From NCBI GenBank assembly GCA_943788615.1, contig CALSQY010000001.1:186001-250000 (forward strand): DNA of 64,000 bases, read 5' to 3'. Below, piece by piece: positions 27,755 through 37,900 of the stretch (positions are counted from its first letter, which is position 1; every line of letters begins with the position of its first letter). The translations under genes and the position numbers were made by a program. The notes under the pieces are model-generated. The model had not been told where the DNA came from and did not search any database. It saw only the letters and a list, made by a program, of their open reading frames with translations. Origin of the DNA: UBA4465 sp002292365. Lineage in GTDB: Bacteria; Bacteroidota; Bacteroidia; Cytophagales; Cyclobacteriaceae.

Positions 27755-28960
27755 TCAGTTGATATTGAAAAAATGAACGATAGAGACCAACCCATCAGCG
27801 ATCCCTTGAGCCCATTCATTTCCAGCACCTCTACCTACAATATAAATAACAAAAAACACATATATTCCCAATAAAAGAAAAGCTTTCCCTCGTCCCATAT
27901 ATTTGCCGGTAGTAAAAATGGCAAGGGCTGCGACGGTGGATAGAAGCAATAATAATCTCAATTCACTACTCAAATCAATGATGTCTTCAGACATAACTAT
28001 AGGCCCGTTGATTAACGTAAACACAAATAGGGGAAAGCCCAAAGCAAAACAGACATCAAAAATATTACTCCCAAGCGCATTGGAAATAGCATCATCATAA
28101 TTCCCTTTCTTAGCATCTTTGATTGAGATAATGGTATCCGGAAAACTTGATGCCGCAGAGGCTAAAATCAGGGCGACAAACATGACAGGAATGTCCAATC
28201 CTTCAAAGGTTCCTAGATAGGGGACCTCATAGGTTTTTTCGCCTAACCATTCGCAGGCCAATACCAGCCAATAGCAAACTCCTGCGATACACATCGTAGC
28301 AATAACCAATAAAAACCAAGCCCGTGTATCATTAATTTTGGATTTTCCAATGAAAACACGCTCCAAGTCTAAAGTGATGAGCGCTAAAAAAAAGGAAGGC
28401 GTTTCCATATTTTCAACTTCTTCTTGATCTTCCTCCTCATCTTCTTGTGGTGTAGAGGACATTAAAGCCTCTTTTGTCTTTTTGTCCATAGAAGCAAACA
28501 TGAAAACAATATAAACTACATAAACAGACATCAATAACAATCCATGATGCCAGTCGAGCGCAGATCCACTGATCAAAATAAGGAAGATAAACTCTGCAAT
28601 AATCAAGGCGATGCCATCTCGAAAAAGAACTTTACGAGAGATTTCAATTCTTTTCACCATTCCCATAGAGATCACCGCAATGATGGAAACAGCAGGAATA
28701 ACCATACTATTAAAGATGGCACTGCCCGCGGTAGTTCCGATACCCCCAGAAAAACCCGATGCGTCATTTAGCACAAAAAGAAAGAAAAAAGAAGTAAATA
28801 CTTCCGGCATAGAACTGGCGATGGCATTTATTGTGGCTCCCCTGACGCCTTCCGAAAGATTGCGGCCAACATATTCAGAGGCGACCATAAAGCCATCGCC
28901 TGCGCGCCAAATCACTAGACAACATAATGCAATAATTATTAGAGGAATCAACAAGCCCAT
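27755..28960 (-). CDS. Sodium/calcium exchanger family antiporter (CaCA superfamily)
   Basis: 401 residues with about ten membrane helices. The two inverted alpha repeats are visible: GATINAIASSMPEVFTS (about residues 40-56) and ASAASSFPDTIISIKDAKKG (about 270-289), with GSAIFNSM and ALGSNIFDVCFALG after them, as in YrbG/CaxA-type exchangers. A cytoplasmic acidic loop (PQEDEEEDQEEVE, about 167-179) splits the halves and is a candidate ion sensor. It should exchange Ca2+ or a related cation for Na+/H+ at the inner membrane; the exact ions cannot be told. Single gene with a 259-bp upstream region. Confidence 0.88.
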   Translation of the reverse strand: MGLLIPLIIIALCCLVIWRAGDGFMVASEYVGRNLSEGVRGATINAIASSMPEVFTSFFFLFVLNDASGFSGGIGTTAGSAIFNSMVIPAVSIIAVISMGMVKRIEISRKVLFRDGIALIIAEFIFLILISGSALDWHHGLLLMSVYVVYIVFMFASMDKKTKEALMSSTPQEDEEEDQEEVENMETPSFFLALITLDLERVFIGKSKINDTRAWFLLVIATMCIAGVCYWLVLACEWLGEKTYEVPYLGTFEGLDIPVMFVALILASAASSFPDTIISIKDAKKGNYDDAISNALGSNIFDVCFALGFPLFVFTLINGPIVMSEDIIDLSSELRLLLLLSTVAALAIFTTGKYMGRGKAFLLLGIYVFFVIYIVGRGAGNEWAQGIADGLVSIVHFFNIN

Positions 28961-29219
28961 GGGTATATCTTTTGTTTTGTTTCTACCTAATCGTGGTCAA
29001 AAGATTAAAGATCGAATCATATATCCACAAGATTACCTAAATATGTGGACATTTTATAGCAATTACTTTTTATTTTCATGTAACTTGATTTCTTGCGTTA
29101 TCGGATTGATAAGAGCCTATAAGCACTTATTTGTAACAGTATTAAAAAATTAATCCTTTAACCCAAGGCAAAAGTGAACACTTATTGTACTAATTTGAAC
29201 TTTCATTTTAGGTGAGATC

Positions 29220-29987
29220 ATGTATATAAATCTTTCTGGTTTAAATATTTTAGTTACTGGGGCCAGCCGTGGACTAGGAAAGGCCATTGCGACGAAACTT
29301 GCAGAAGCAGGAGCCACTATCGCTGTCCATTATAATAAGAACATGAATGATGCCGAAAGTTTGGTCCAGGTGATGGGCAATGAATCTAAAGCTTTTCAAG
29401 CAGACCTTTCAGATCCTGGGGAAGCGGTAAAACTTTTTGAACGTGTTGTCTTAGAGCTGGGAAGTATTGAAATTTTAATCAATAATTCGGGCATCGCTGA
29501 GCCAGCATCTATCGACATGGCACAAGAAGAATGGGATGTCCTTTGGCAAAAAACCATGACGGTAAATCTGCATAGCCCTGCTATTTTATGCAAAAAAGCG
29601 GTGCAACATTTTATTCAGAAAAAAGCATCCGGAAGGATCATTAATATCAGTTCTCGTGCGGCTTACCGGGGAGAAACTTCAGATTATTTAGCGTATGCCA
29701 GTTCCAAGGCGGGCCTGGTAGCCTTGACACGATCCATCGCTAAATCATTTGGAAAAAAAGGGGTGAAAGCCTTCAACATAGCGCCTGGTTTTGTGCGAAC
29801 CGACATGGCCAAAGCTTTTATGTCCCAATATGGAGAAGAGCATGCCAAGGGAGACATCGCTTTAGAGCGCCTTACTGAGCCCAAGGACTTGGCCCCATTG
29901 ATTACTTTTTTGGCTTCAGGAATGGCCGATCACGCTACGGGGTCTACCTTTGATATCAATGCGGGTAGTTATTTACATGACGCCTGA
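29220..29987 (+). CDS. Short-chain dehydrogenase/reductase (FabG-like)
   Basis: 255 residues. TGASRGLGKAIA (about 14-25) is the cofactor motif and INNSGIAEP the NNAG-type motif (Ser for Ala). The catalytic Ser in NISSRAAYRG, Tyr and Lys in YLAYASSKAGL are all present, and the C-terminus GSTFDINAGSYLHDA is classical SDR. HYNKN after the second strand suggests NADP preference. FabG-like reductases act on 3-oxoacyl thioesters or small ketones, but the substrate here is open. An AGGTGAG sequence precedes the ATG by a few bases. Monocistronic as far as can be seen. Confidence 0.88.
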   Translation: MYINLSGLNILVTGASRGLGKAIATKLAEAGATIAVHYNKNMNDAESLVQVMGNESKAFQADLSDPGEAVKLFERVVLELGSIEILINNSGIAEPASIDMAQEEWDVLWQKTMTVNLHSPAILCKKAVQHFIQKKASGRIINISSRAAYRGETSDYLAYASSKAGLVALTRSIAKSFGKKGVKAFNIAPGFVRTDMAKAFMSQYGEEHAKGDIALERLTEPKDLAPLITFLASGMADHATGSTFDINAGSYLHDA

Positions 29988-30055
29988 TTTTTTTATTGCG
30001 TGGTTTAATTTTCGTTTTATTCTTTTTTTTATTCTCAATTCTTTGAATAAATCGT

Positions 30056-30079
30056 TAAATTTGATTGTATAAAATCAAA
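30056..30079 (+). promoter_or_regulatory. -7-like element and overlapping inverted repeat upstream of the TerB-like gene
   Basis: TAAATTTG (30056-30063) matches TAnnTTTG. TTTGATT (30060-30066) and AATCAAA (30073-30079) form a 7-bp inverted repeat with a 6-nt spacer that overlaps it, so a protein bound there could block transcription. The element is 40 nt before the ATG. Candidate only. Confidence 0.35.
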
Positions 30080-30102
30080 CAAAAATAATAAAGCAAAAAA
30101 TT

Positions 30103-30501
30103 ATGAGTACCATCAAAGCGCAACTAAGCACCTTAATAGAGTTGGCCAAAATAGACGGCGAATTTGACGGGCAAGAAAAATTGCACATTTTGATGTTGGG
30201 TAGAGCCAATGGCCTTACGGAAGTAGAAATAAAAGACATTGTCAAAAATCCTGTGCCCATGCCTGACGTTCATTTACTTTCCTCGGACGATAAATTTGAT
30301 TATTTGTTTAACATTATTCAGCTCATGAAAATTGATCAAGAAGTATACAAAAGTGAAATCCACCATTGTGAAAAATTAGCGGAAAAATTAGGATTCAAAA
30401 CCAAGGTCGTCTCGGCAATTTCATCACAAGTATATTCAGATCCTTCAATCAGTGCAGATATTGATGCTCTTAAGAAAGCAGTGAAGAAGTACGAACTCTA
30501 A
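30103..30501 (+). CDS. TerB-like helical protein
   Basis: 132 residues, all-helical. IELAKIDGEFDGQEKLHILMLGRANGLTE (from about residue 12; acidic IDGE motif, then a conserved helix and NGL) resembles the TerB/tellurite-resistance-like fold, and a second half (MKIDQEVYKSEIHHCEKLAEKLG, from about 76) repeats the pattern. TerB-like domains bind metal in some members and are widespread in stress-related proteins. No other ter gene is near, so tellurite resistance should not be assumed. No signal peptide or membrane segment. Confidence 0.65.
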   Translation: MSTIKAQLSTLIELAKIDGEFDGQEKLHILMLGRANGLTEVEIKDIVKNPVPMPDVHLLSSDDKFDYLFNIIQLMKIDQEVYKSEIHHCEKLAEKLGFKTKVVSAISSQVYSDPSISADIDALKKAVKKYEL

Positions 30502-30593
30502 GGTTTCTTTGCCAAGAACTATGATAAATATGATTGGCATCCTTTACGTTAAGTTCCCCTTAACACTTTTTAACGCTTAACACAAAGCTTCAT

Positions 30594-31367
30594 TTGGCGG
30601 CTCAAAATGTAGTCTTAGTAGGCATTTATTACACTGAGCAAGCAAATGAGCAGCCATACAATACCTTGAGTTGGATTCCTGGCCTTTGGAGAATGGCAAG
30701 CTGTTGGGTAGAGGGGACCAAAACTTTTCGTTCATCCCTTTCCATTACCTCATTTGAACTCTTTCTGGTCGACAAAAAGCTCAATACACTAGGCCAATTT
30801 TTGTTGATAGATAAAAAATTCAATCAATCCCTTCTTTGGTTAGAAGAACAAATGGATTCCTTAGACTTGGGTCATCAACACCTTTCTCTTAAAATCCCTT
30901 ACAAAGTGAAAGGCCTCCATCAAAACCTCCCCTTCGATGCAGTTGACCTCGATCTATTGACACATTTGGGCGCCTATTATCACAACACTTTTATCCTTTT
31001 TCGTGATTTTCGATCACAATCCGAAGATGCTACCTCCAAAATCAGGATTTGGCCCCAATTTTTGAATCAAACCATAAATATTATTGTCAAAAACTCAGGA
31101 GATGAACACTTAGATACCTATGTAATCCTCGGCTACATGCCTGGGGGTGTATATGTCAAAGAACCTTGTTTTTATGTCCAGTCACGGCCGCATACCGAAG
31201 TGGCTGCATTGAAGCCTTTGCCCAAGGGTGCTTATTGGAACCAAACCGATTGGACGGGTGCTCTCCTCCCGATATCTACTATTTGGTATCTTGAAGATCA
31301 GCAGTCGTTTGTTTTTTCTTTCTATAAAAACGCTTTTGAACAGTTAAGAAATGCTCTTTTCGGCTGA
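30594..31367 (+). CDS. Protein of unknown function
   Basis: 257 residues. TTG at 30594 is the only common start codon between an upstream in-frame stop (30561-30563) and the first internal Met (~residue 33), so TTG is proposed. The sequence is soluble, rich in aromatic residues (WIPGLWRMASCWVEG, YYHNTFILFRDF, IWPQFLNQ), with an even mix of strands and helices. No family is recognised. It is convergent with the secreted protein at 31372, with only 4 bp between stops. Confidence 0.5.
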   Translation: MAAQNVVLVGIYYTEQANEQPYNTLSWIPGLWRMASCWVEGTKTFRSSLSITSFELFLVDKKLNTLGQFLLIDKKFNQSLLWLEEQMDSLDLGHQHLSLKIPYKVKGLHQNLPFDAVDLDLLTHLGAYYHNTFILFRDFRSQSEDATSKIRIWPQFLNQTINIIVKNSGDEHLDTYVILGYMPGGVYVKEPCFYVQSRPHTEVAALKPLPKGAYWNQTDWTGALLPISTIWYLEDQQSFVFSFYKNAFEQLRNALFG

Positions 31368-31371
31368 TTTC

Positions 31372-32424
31372 TTATTTTTTAAATTGTGCCATCATCAGGG
31401 TTTTAAAATTATACAAGGCATCCTCCCAAGTTTTATCTGCATCATAATAGCGTCCCGCATAAAGGTCTCCATTGGCGGTTTTCTGAATATAAAACTTATA
31501 CACTTTTTTTTGCTTATCTAAGGTTTTCAGTGTTCGGTTTCCGTCTACGGGCACCGTTGAAATGTATTGGGTTTGGTAAGGGTCTAGCTCATAACCTAAT
31601 GCCGTTCGTAACTCGCCGCCGGGCATGTAGGCATACCGCAAGACGTATTGATATCGGTTTTTATAAAATGCGGCATCTGACTGATCTTCAAGAAATTCGA
31701 CTTTGTAAGGATAATCGGAGAAGATTTCTTGAATACGGGCATTTTTTAGCGCCACCCTTTCATTGTATTGAGACAGATAAGCTCGTTGTTGATCATTCAA
31801 AAAAGCCCCATCTACAGTCAGGCGAGGGAATAATGAAACAGCGAGGGGAAATCGCTTGAGCTGCGTTGGGTAACGTGGAAAATGGGTACCACTAAAAAGC
31901 CGTATTTGGGTCCCGAGCTCAGGACTATCTGGAATTAAGTAATTGCTGTAGGGTAAATCTAAGGTCTTCATTTTATTGGCGAGTCGAATCAAAACCTCAT
32001 TCATCGTTTGGCCCTTTACTTGCCATGCTTTGGCCTTAAAATCTACCCATTTGGCAGTGCCCATAGTCCCTAGAGTCAAGGCAAACCCTTGAGTGGAGAC
32101 CTCCAAAAATATCAAGACCCGTATATGTCTTTTTTGTAAGGCGGCAAGGGTTTTTCTATAGACATCTTGCCCCCCATACAATTGATCGTGATAGAGATAT
32201 TTTATGGCATCAATACCCATCGCTTTCAAATTTATGTGTAGTTTTTGTGCCAGCATTTGATCCTCCACTTCAGGCATTTGATGAATGACCACGCATACGC
32301 GATCTGAAGTAATCCCCTCAGGTAAACTTCCTGAGATAGACATCAAATGAGTTTCAAAAATCTGTGCCCGGACGCTTTGCGTTAGTATACAAAAAAATAG
32401 AATTATTAATTTTTTATTTACCAT
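31372..32424 (-). CDS. Secreted protein of unknown function
   Basis: 350 residues. A clear signal peptide (KKLIILFFCILTQSVRAQ, cleavage near residue 20-21) marks it for export. The N-terminal half contains an alternating strand-helix region (SDRVCVVIHQMPEVEDQMLA, IRVLIFLEVSTQGF) of Rossmann-like appearance. The C-terminal half is Tyr-rich (FYKNRYQYVLRYAYMPGGEL, YKFYIQKTANGDLYAGRYY) and probably beta-rich. No lipobox and no type IX sorting domain are seen, so it is presumed periplasmic. No known family recognised. Divergent from tag across 58 bp. Confidence 0.6.
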   Translation of the reverse strand: MVNKKLIILFFCILTQSVRAQIFETHLMSISGSLPEGITSDRVCVVIHQMPEVEDQMLAQKLHINLKAMGIDAIKYLYHDQLYGGQDVYRKTLAALQKRHIRVLIFLEVSTQGFALTLGTMGTAKWVDFKAKAWQVKGQTMNEVLIRLANKMKTLDLPYSNYLIPDSPELGTQIRLFSGTHFPRYPTQLKRFPLAVSLFPRLTVDGAFLNDQQRAYLSQYNERVALKNARIQEIFSDYPYKVEFLEDQSDAAFYKNRYQYVLRYAYMPGGELRTALGYELDPYQTQYISTVPVDGNRTLKTLDKQKKVYKFYIQKTANGDLYAGRYYDADKTWEDALYNFKTLMMAQFKK

Positions 32425-32482
32425 CTTCTTTCTCCAGACTTAATTAAATTTATAAAGCACATATGATATCAAATCGCCTCTC

Positions 32483-33070
32483 ATGAATAAAAAAATTTGC
32501 GCCTGGGCGGCCAATACGTATCCTGACTACATCAATTATCATAACGAAGAGTGGGGAGTTCCCGTACACGAAGATAAGATACATTTTGAATTTTTAACTT
32601 TAGAAGGGGCACAAGCAGGCCTAAGTTGGCGAACTATTTTAAACAAAAGGGGTGGCTATCGTCAGGCATTTGCCGATTTTGATGTCCTCCTTATTTCCAA
32701 ATTTACTTCTTCCTATTTGGAGTCTTTGACAAAGAATCCAAATATTGTGCGAAATCGCCTTAAAATATCCTCTGTATACGAAAACGCTAAAGCGTTTATA
32801 CAAATACAAAAAGAGTTTGGTTCTTTTGACACTTATGTGTGGCGCTTTGTCGATCACCGACCCATTCAAGGCGCATGGCACGCAAAAAAAAAGGGACCCC
32901 CCAGCCAGACCAATATTTCACTTTGTTTATCCAAAGACCTTAAAAAAAGAGGATTTAAATTTGTAGGAAGTACCATTATGTATGCCTATATGCAAGCCAT
33001 TGGTATGGTCAATGATCACAGTCCAGAATGTTATCGCTACGAGCAGATAAAGGTGCTTAAAGGATCTTAA
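32483..33070 (+). CDS. tag: DNA-3-methyladenine glycosylase I
   Basis: 195 residues, the usual Tag length. The Tag signatures are complete: CAWA near the N-terminus, YHNEEWGVPVHED (about 19-31), LTLEGAQAGLSWRTIL (about 38-53), and the C-terminal HSPEC with the zinc-binding His and Cys. The enzyme removes 3-methyladenine from alkylated DNA in the cytoplasm. The 3' end overlaps the convergent DUF3365 gene by 14 bp. Confidence 0.95.
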   Translation: MNKKICAWAANTYPDYINYHNEEWGVPVHEDKIHFEFLTLEGAQAGLSWRTILNKRGGYRQAFADFDVLLISKFTSSYLESLTKNPNIVRNRLKISSVYENAKAFIQIQKEFGSFDTYVWRFVDHRPIQGAWHAKKKGPPSQTNISLCLSKDLKKRGFKFVGSTIMYAYMQAIGMVNDHSPECYRYEQIKVLKGS

Positions 33071-33698
33071 TGATTTCTTTTTTAGGAATTTTGATGCGCC
33101 AAAGCCCCATCAATGCCCCCTCTTCGAAATCAAAGGCTTGGTCTTGAGGGAATCGCTTTTGAAGTAATTTTTGAGTTTTGAGACCGATATGCACTTCTTT
33201 TGTTCCATGACAACTCTGGCATGCTTTTTTCATGATTATAGGTGCCCAATATCGTAAGGTTGTTTCATTTATTTCTTCTAAACTCGGGGTCATTTTAAGT
33301 TGCCGTCGAGCAGCATATTCAAACGCTGCATAGACCTCTAACTCCATGGAATCTATTGGGGGGCTTTTTTTCCTTGGGTACCGGGAAATTCGAGAAACTT
33401 CAATCCCTCGGTCTTTAGCTTTTAAAACAGCAGGTAATGAAGAAAGTGTACATCGCTCGATTCCGCCTTCGGCGGCAAGAATAGATGACAAATGCTGACG
33501 GGTCACGTCGGCTTGAATTTCTTCTCCTGTTTTTAGGGCAAGTGTCATGATATCTGAAGCTGAAACTTTCCTGATTTTTCGTGATTGAATCTCTTCTTTG
33601 ACCGCTTTGCTGTCAATAGGGGCACCTGGATTACATGAAAGTAGAAGCGTTATTGCCGTAATCAATATGCCGTAACTCAAATTACTTGCTGTCATCAT
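33057..33698 (-). CDS. DUF3365 (Tll0287-like) heme-binding lipoprotein
   Basis: About 213 residues from ATG 33698. An in-frame ATG at 33746 would add a basic 16-residue leader and cannot be excluded. The hydrophobic segment ends in a lipobox (LLLSC), so a periplasmic or outer membrane lipoprotein is expected. KKACQSCHGTKEV has a CxxCH c-type heme motif (about residues 161-173), followed by LLQKRFPQDQAFDFEEGALMG, matching the DUF3365/Tll0287-like domain. Such domains are often fused to sensors; here the protein stands alone, so it may be a redox or heme-based sensor partner. Convergent overlap with tag. Confidence 0.75.
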   Translation of the reverse strand: MMTASNLSYGILITAITLLLSCNPGAPIDSKAVKEEIQSRKIRKVSASDIMTLALKTGEEIQADVTRQHLSSILAAEGGIERCTLSSLPAVLKAKDRGIEVSRISRYPRKKSPPIDSMELEVYAAFEYAARRQLKMTPSLEEINETTLRYWAPIIMKKACQSCHGTKEVHIGLKTQKLLQKRFPQDQAFDFEEGALMGLWRIKIPKKEIIKIL

Positions 33699-33860
33699 AT
33701 TTTTTTTGATCTGTTTTTTCCGTGAGGGAAGGCGAATTGGGATCATTTATGCCTCGATTATTTTTGTGATATCAACTGCAATTTATAACGAAATGAAGAA
33801 ATTATCTCTTATTAAAGGCTAAACCACTGACATATAATAGATTTTATCGATTTACATTTT

Positions 33861-33905
33861 TATATTTGTTTCGATGAATAAAAATTGATTGTTCATAAAA
33901 TCAAT
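33861..33905 (+). promoter_or_regulatory. -7-like element and leader hairpin before porP/sprF
   Basis: TATATTTG (33861-33868) fits TAnnTTTG exactly. ATTGATT (33884-33890) pairs with AATCAAT (33899-33905) over an 8-nt loop and ends 4 nt before the ATG, where it could mask ribosome access. This would control the whole porP-giant-protein unit. Sequence-based candidate only. Confidence 0.4.
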
Positions 33906-33909
33906 CTAT

Positions 33910-34905
33910 ATGAAACTTTTTAGACTATTTTGTATTGGGATAACGTTCTTAATTTTTCTCCCATCCATAGGGCAAGACCTTGGGTTTTCGCAATACTATA
34001 ATGCACCTATTTTTCTAAATCCTGCTTTTACGGGCACCTCGGAGTTTACCCGGGCTGGATTGAATTACAGAATGCAAAAAGTAGGCTCTCTTTCAGCGTA
34101 CAATATTTCTCAACTTTCATTTGATCACAGCTTTGTGGATTATCACAGCAGCGTGGGTCTCATGATCTTCAATGAAACAGATGAAACCAGTGGTTATACC
34201 CACAATAAAATAGCCCTTCCTCTGTGTTATGACTTTAATGTAAATAAAAATATGCAGATCCGTTTTGGGTTGGAGGCTTCGTATAGTCAACAAAATTTCA
34301 ATGTTGGTAATTTTATTTTTTCAGATCAGTTAGATGCCTTTGGTAACATCACAGGCCTGTCTGCAGAAAGTTTAGCTTCAGGGAAGATCAATTATTTTGA
34401 TGCCTCATTTGGAGTTCTGGGCTATTCCAAAGAGCTATGGTTTGGATTTGCGGCGCACAACCTCTTTAAAAACAATATCTCTTTTATGGAGGGCAGTGAA
34501 TATCAATTAAAAACCAGGTTTTCTGGACACATGGGCTATCGGTATCGTTTTAAGGCAATTTCTCGAAATACGCGTCGAAACATCGCTATCATGCCGACCT
34601 TTAGTTTTACCAGTCAAGGCCCACTCAATCGATTGGATGCGGGGATATATAATGTAATCGAACCTGTCATCCTTGGCGTTTTTTATGGAACAGATCCTAC
34701 GGCTTTTGAAGAGAACAATTTTATTAGCTTTATGATAGGAATAAAGAAAAATACTTTTACCACAATTTATAGTTACGACTTGTCTCTTTCAGAAGGTGCC
34801 GCACGGCAAGGATTTCATGAGATTTCTTTTAGTTACCTATTTGAAATAACCAGTGGCAAGCCTCCTTTAGGCATGCGAAGAACTAAATGTCCCGTGTTTT
34901 TATAA
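33910..34905 (+). CDS. PorP/SprF family type IX secretion outer membrane protein
   Basis: 331 residues from ATG 33910; a TTG at 33889 would add seven unneeded residues ahead of the signal peptide. After the signal peptide the mature protein opens with QDLGFSQYYNAPIFLNPAFTGT (about 22-43), the defining N-terminus of the PorP/SprF family, and continues as an outer membrane barrel. In Flavobacterium, SprF is needed to secrete and place the adhesin SprB, whose sorting domain is of type B. The gene lies 19 bp before two giant type B proteins, so it is the natural partner for both. It carries no enzymatic motif. Confidence 0.92.
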   Translation: MKLFRLFCIGITFLIFLPSIGQDLGFSQYYNAPIFLNPAFTGTSEFTRAGLNYRMQKVGSLSAYNISQLSFDHSFVDYHSSVGLMIFNETDETSGYTHNKIALPLCYDFNVNKNMQIRFGLEASYSQQNFNVGNFIFSDQLDAFGNITGLSAESLASGKINYFDASFGVLGYSKELWFGFAAHNLFKNNISFMEGSEYQLKTRFSGHMGYRYRFKAISRNTRRNIAIMPTFSFTSQGPLNRLDAGIYNVIEPVILGVFYGTDPTAFEENNFISFMIGIKKNTFTTIYSYDLSLSEGAARQGFHEISFSYLFEITSGKPPLGMRRTKCPVFL

Positions 34906-34924
34906 ATCATTGACCTAAGTAAAA

Positions 34925-37900
34925 ATGGAATCAATACAACGACGACTTTCGTATTTAATTTTAACCTTTGCCCTTGTGTCTCCTTTAATTAGCTGGGCAC
35001 AGTTTGATCTTGCGTCAAGCGCTCATACTGACATTACATGTAATAATATTGATGAGGGGATCACTAACGACGGAACGATTACACTTACTTTCGATGCGGC
35101 ATCATCTGCAAGAGGTAAAACAGTTGTCTGGTGGAAATTTAACGGGACCGCCTATGCTGCCTTAACCGGTGGCTCTGTTCCCACGGCAGTCAATAATCCT
35201 GCTGGTGGGGGTAATGTTGGGGCAACTTCTATACAGGCACGAAATCTCGGTGTCGGGTATTACTACGCCGTGATCACTGGTGCTTCGGGAGAGGTGGAAA
35301 CCAGCCCTACTTTCTCTATTACCAAACCGGATCCAATATCATTAGTGGTCAATACGAGTGCTACCATCGATCCTTTATGTATTGGTGGCACGACAGGACA
35401 GATCAGTGTAACGGCCTATGGCGGCCTAGGGACTTATTCTTATGCAATAAGTACTTCGAATGGTAGCTACACATACAATGATGCTGATGGTATTTTCACG
35501 GGTCTTTCTGATGCTTCAAATCCGACCTATCATTTTTCTGTCCAAGCAACCGATGGATCTAATGTTTGTACTTACGATTACGCAGCAGGGGGCTCTCTTT
35601 CTGGAACTGACATTACCGAAACGCTGACTGATCCAGGGGCCATCACCTTAGGCACGGTTTCAAGTACCAATGTTGTTTGCTTTGGGGAATCAACGGGGAC
35701 AGTAATCATGACTGCTGCCTCAGGGGGAACTGGAACGTTAACTTACGGTATTGCTTCCAATACTACGGGAACGGCTCCTGCAGATGGTTCTTACAGTTTT
35801 ACCAATACGGGCTCAGGTACAACCTTTACGGGAATCTCAGCGAATACGGCTGGAGAGTCTTATTTTGTTGCCGTACAAGATGACAACGGATGTATTGAAA
35901 AGTCAAATGGTGCCGCAACCACTGTTAATGGGCCAAGCGCAGACCTTGCAGTGGGCGGATTCACAAGAGATAATCCAAGTTCCATAAACGGTGTCGATGG
36001 TTCTATTCAGCTTTCTGGAGGAGGAGTAACGGGAGGAACCTCTGGTTACACTTACAGTTGGGTAAAGGCAAATGGCGATGTGGTTGGCACAAGTGCCAAT
36101 TTAACAACCGCTACCGCTACTTCTGGAACTGTTCCCTCTGAAATATATACCTTAACGGTTACCGATGCCAACAGTTGCCAAAAAACATTTGCTCAGCAAA
36201 CTTTATCTGATTGTTTTGATGTGGATGAAACCATTATCAATCTCACAGGATTTGAGTTAGGTAATGGTTCTGTAACCTTACTTCCCGTGGTAGATAATAG
36301 CAATGAATCCTATACTTGGGGGATTACTTGGAATGGTACTGCCTCTGGCCCTGTAAATCCTTCTTTAACACCTAATACCCGTAATAAAACAGTAACCAGG
36401 CAAACAAGTGCTGCTCCCGCCTCGCCTAATAACAATGTATTGAGTGTTTCAGATACCTCACAAGTTGATGTTGGTGATATTGTTAACATTGCCGCTGGAA
36501 CAGATCTTGTTGGTGTAGTCACTGTAATTGATAAGCCACTTTCGGGGCCTAATGCAGGAAAACTAATATTATCAACTACCCATAATATTTCAAATGGCGT
36601 GGATTTAACTTTTACGCCATTAAAAATTCTCTCTTTAGGCGCCGATACCTACACCGCGACAATTACTGGAACTCCTTCAGGTGGAGGTGCCTGTACTAAA
36701 GTCATTCCTTATGTTGTTACCCAGCCCGCGAATTTTTTTATTACCACGCTCTCCTCCCCAAAAACTTTTAGCGGGGATGCAAACGATATCATTTGTAAGG
36801 ATGCAGATGATGCTTACATTACCGCTGCGGTAGATGGAGGAACCTCTCCTTATAATATCCAGTATAAGTACAAGGCAACTTCCGCGGCCACTTATTCAAG
36901 TAATTATGGTGTTTTCACGACTGCTATTGGTTCATGGGACAATACTCATTTTACAAGTGGTCTGACCTCAACCAATTTGGCTGCGGGATTTTATAGTGTT
37001 AGAATCAAAGATTACAACGGAGTCTTTACAGATGATGTTGAAATTGAAATAACAGAGCCTAATTCAGGATTTATCATGCCTATTGTTGCGGCAACCGCCG
37101 CGGTAAATGGGGCCATTAGCAGCAATACAACAGCTTTAGTGGTTGACAGTAATGTTGGGGTAATTAAGGCTGGGGATGTGGTTACCGGTAAACAAACAGA
37201 TGGATCTACCTTTTCCAGAGTTGTTGTTTCACTTGGTGATCAACAGAATTTAGTTTTAAATACTGCTATTAATCCTTTAGAAGACAATACCGTTCTGACT
37301 TTCACCAATGAAAACACATTGAGCCTTACCGATGTTAGTTGTTTTGGACTTGGTGATGGTAAGGCAGAATTCGATCCCGACAGGGGAAATGAAATTGACA
37401 GCATTAAGTGGTACAAATGGAGTGGAAGCACAAAAAATCATCTTACAGGATATTTAGGTCTCACTTCAGTTGATACCTTACTAGAGGGTTCTTATACGGT
37501 AGAGTTGAGAGATGCTTTTGGCTGTGTTCAGGCCACTAATTATGCGATCAATGAGCCTGAAGTATTGTCTCTTGATGAAACGATAACCAACGTAGTTTGC
37601 CCAGTAAGTTCTTCCGCTGATGTGGTCACTTCTACTGGTAATACGGCTCTGGTTTTAAATAATAACGTTGGTACCATTGCCGTGGGGGACGTCATTACTG
37701 GAACGGGAATCTCCGGAATGGTAACGGTTACAGCGATTGCGGATCAGAATAATATAACTGTTTCTACCAATATAACCGCATCTGGAAATTTGACTTTTGA
37801 CCCACCTGGAAAAATTTCTGTGGTTGTTGGGGGAGCAAATTCTAATACATTAAATAGTCAGTTTTATGAGTATCAATGGGATCAGGGAGGAGTTTTGATG

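Noticed and set aside
28611..29153. 180-codon plus-strand frame opposite the cation antiporter
   Set aside because: Antisense to a gene with clear alpha-repeat motifs; the N-terminal half has no plausible fold.
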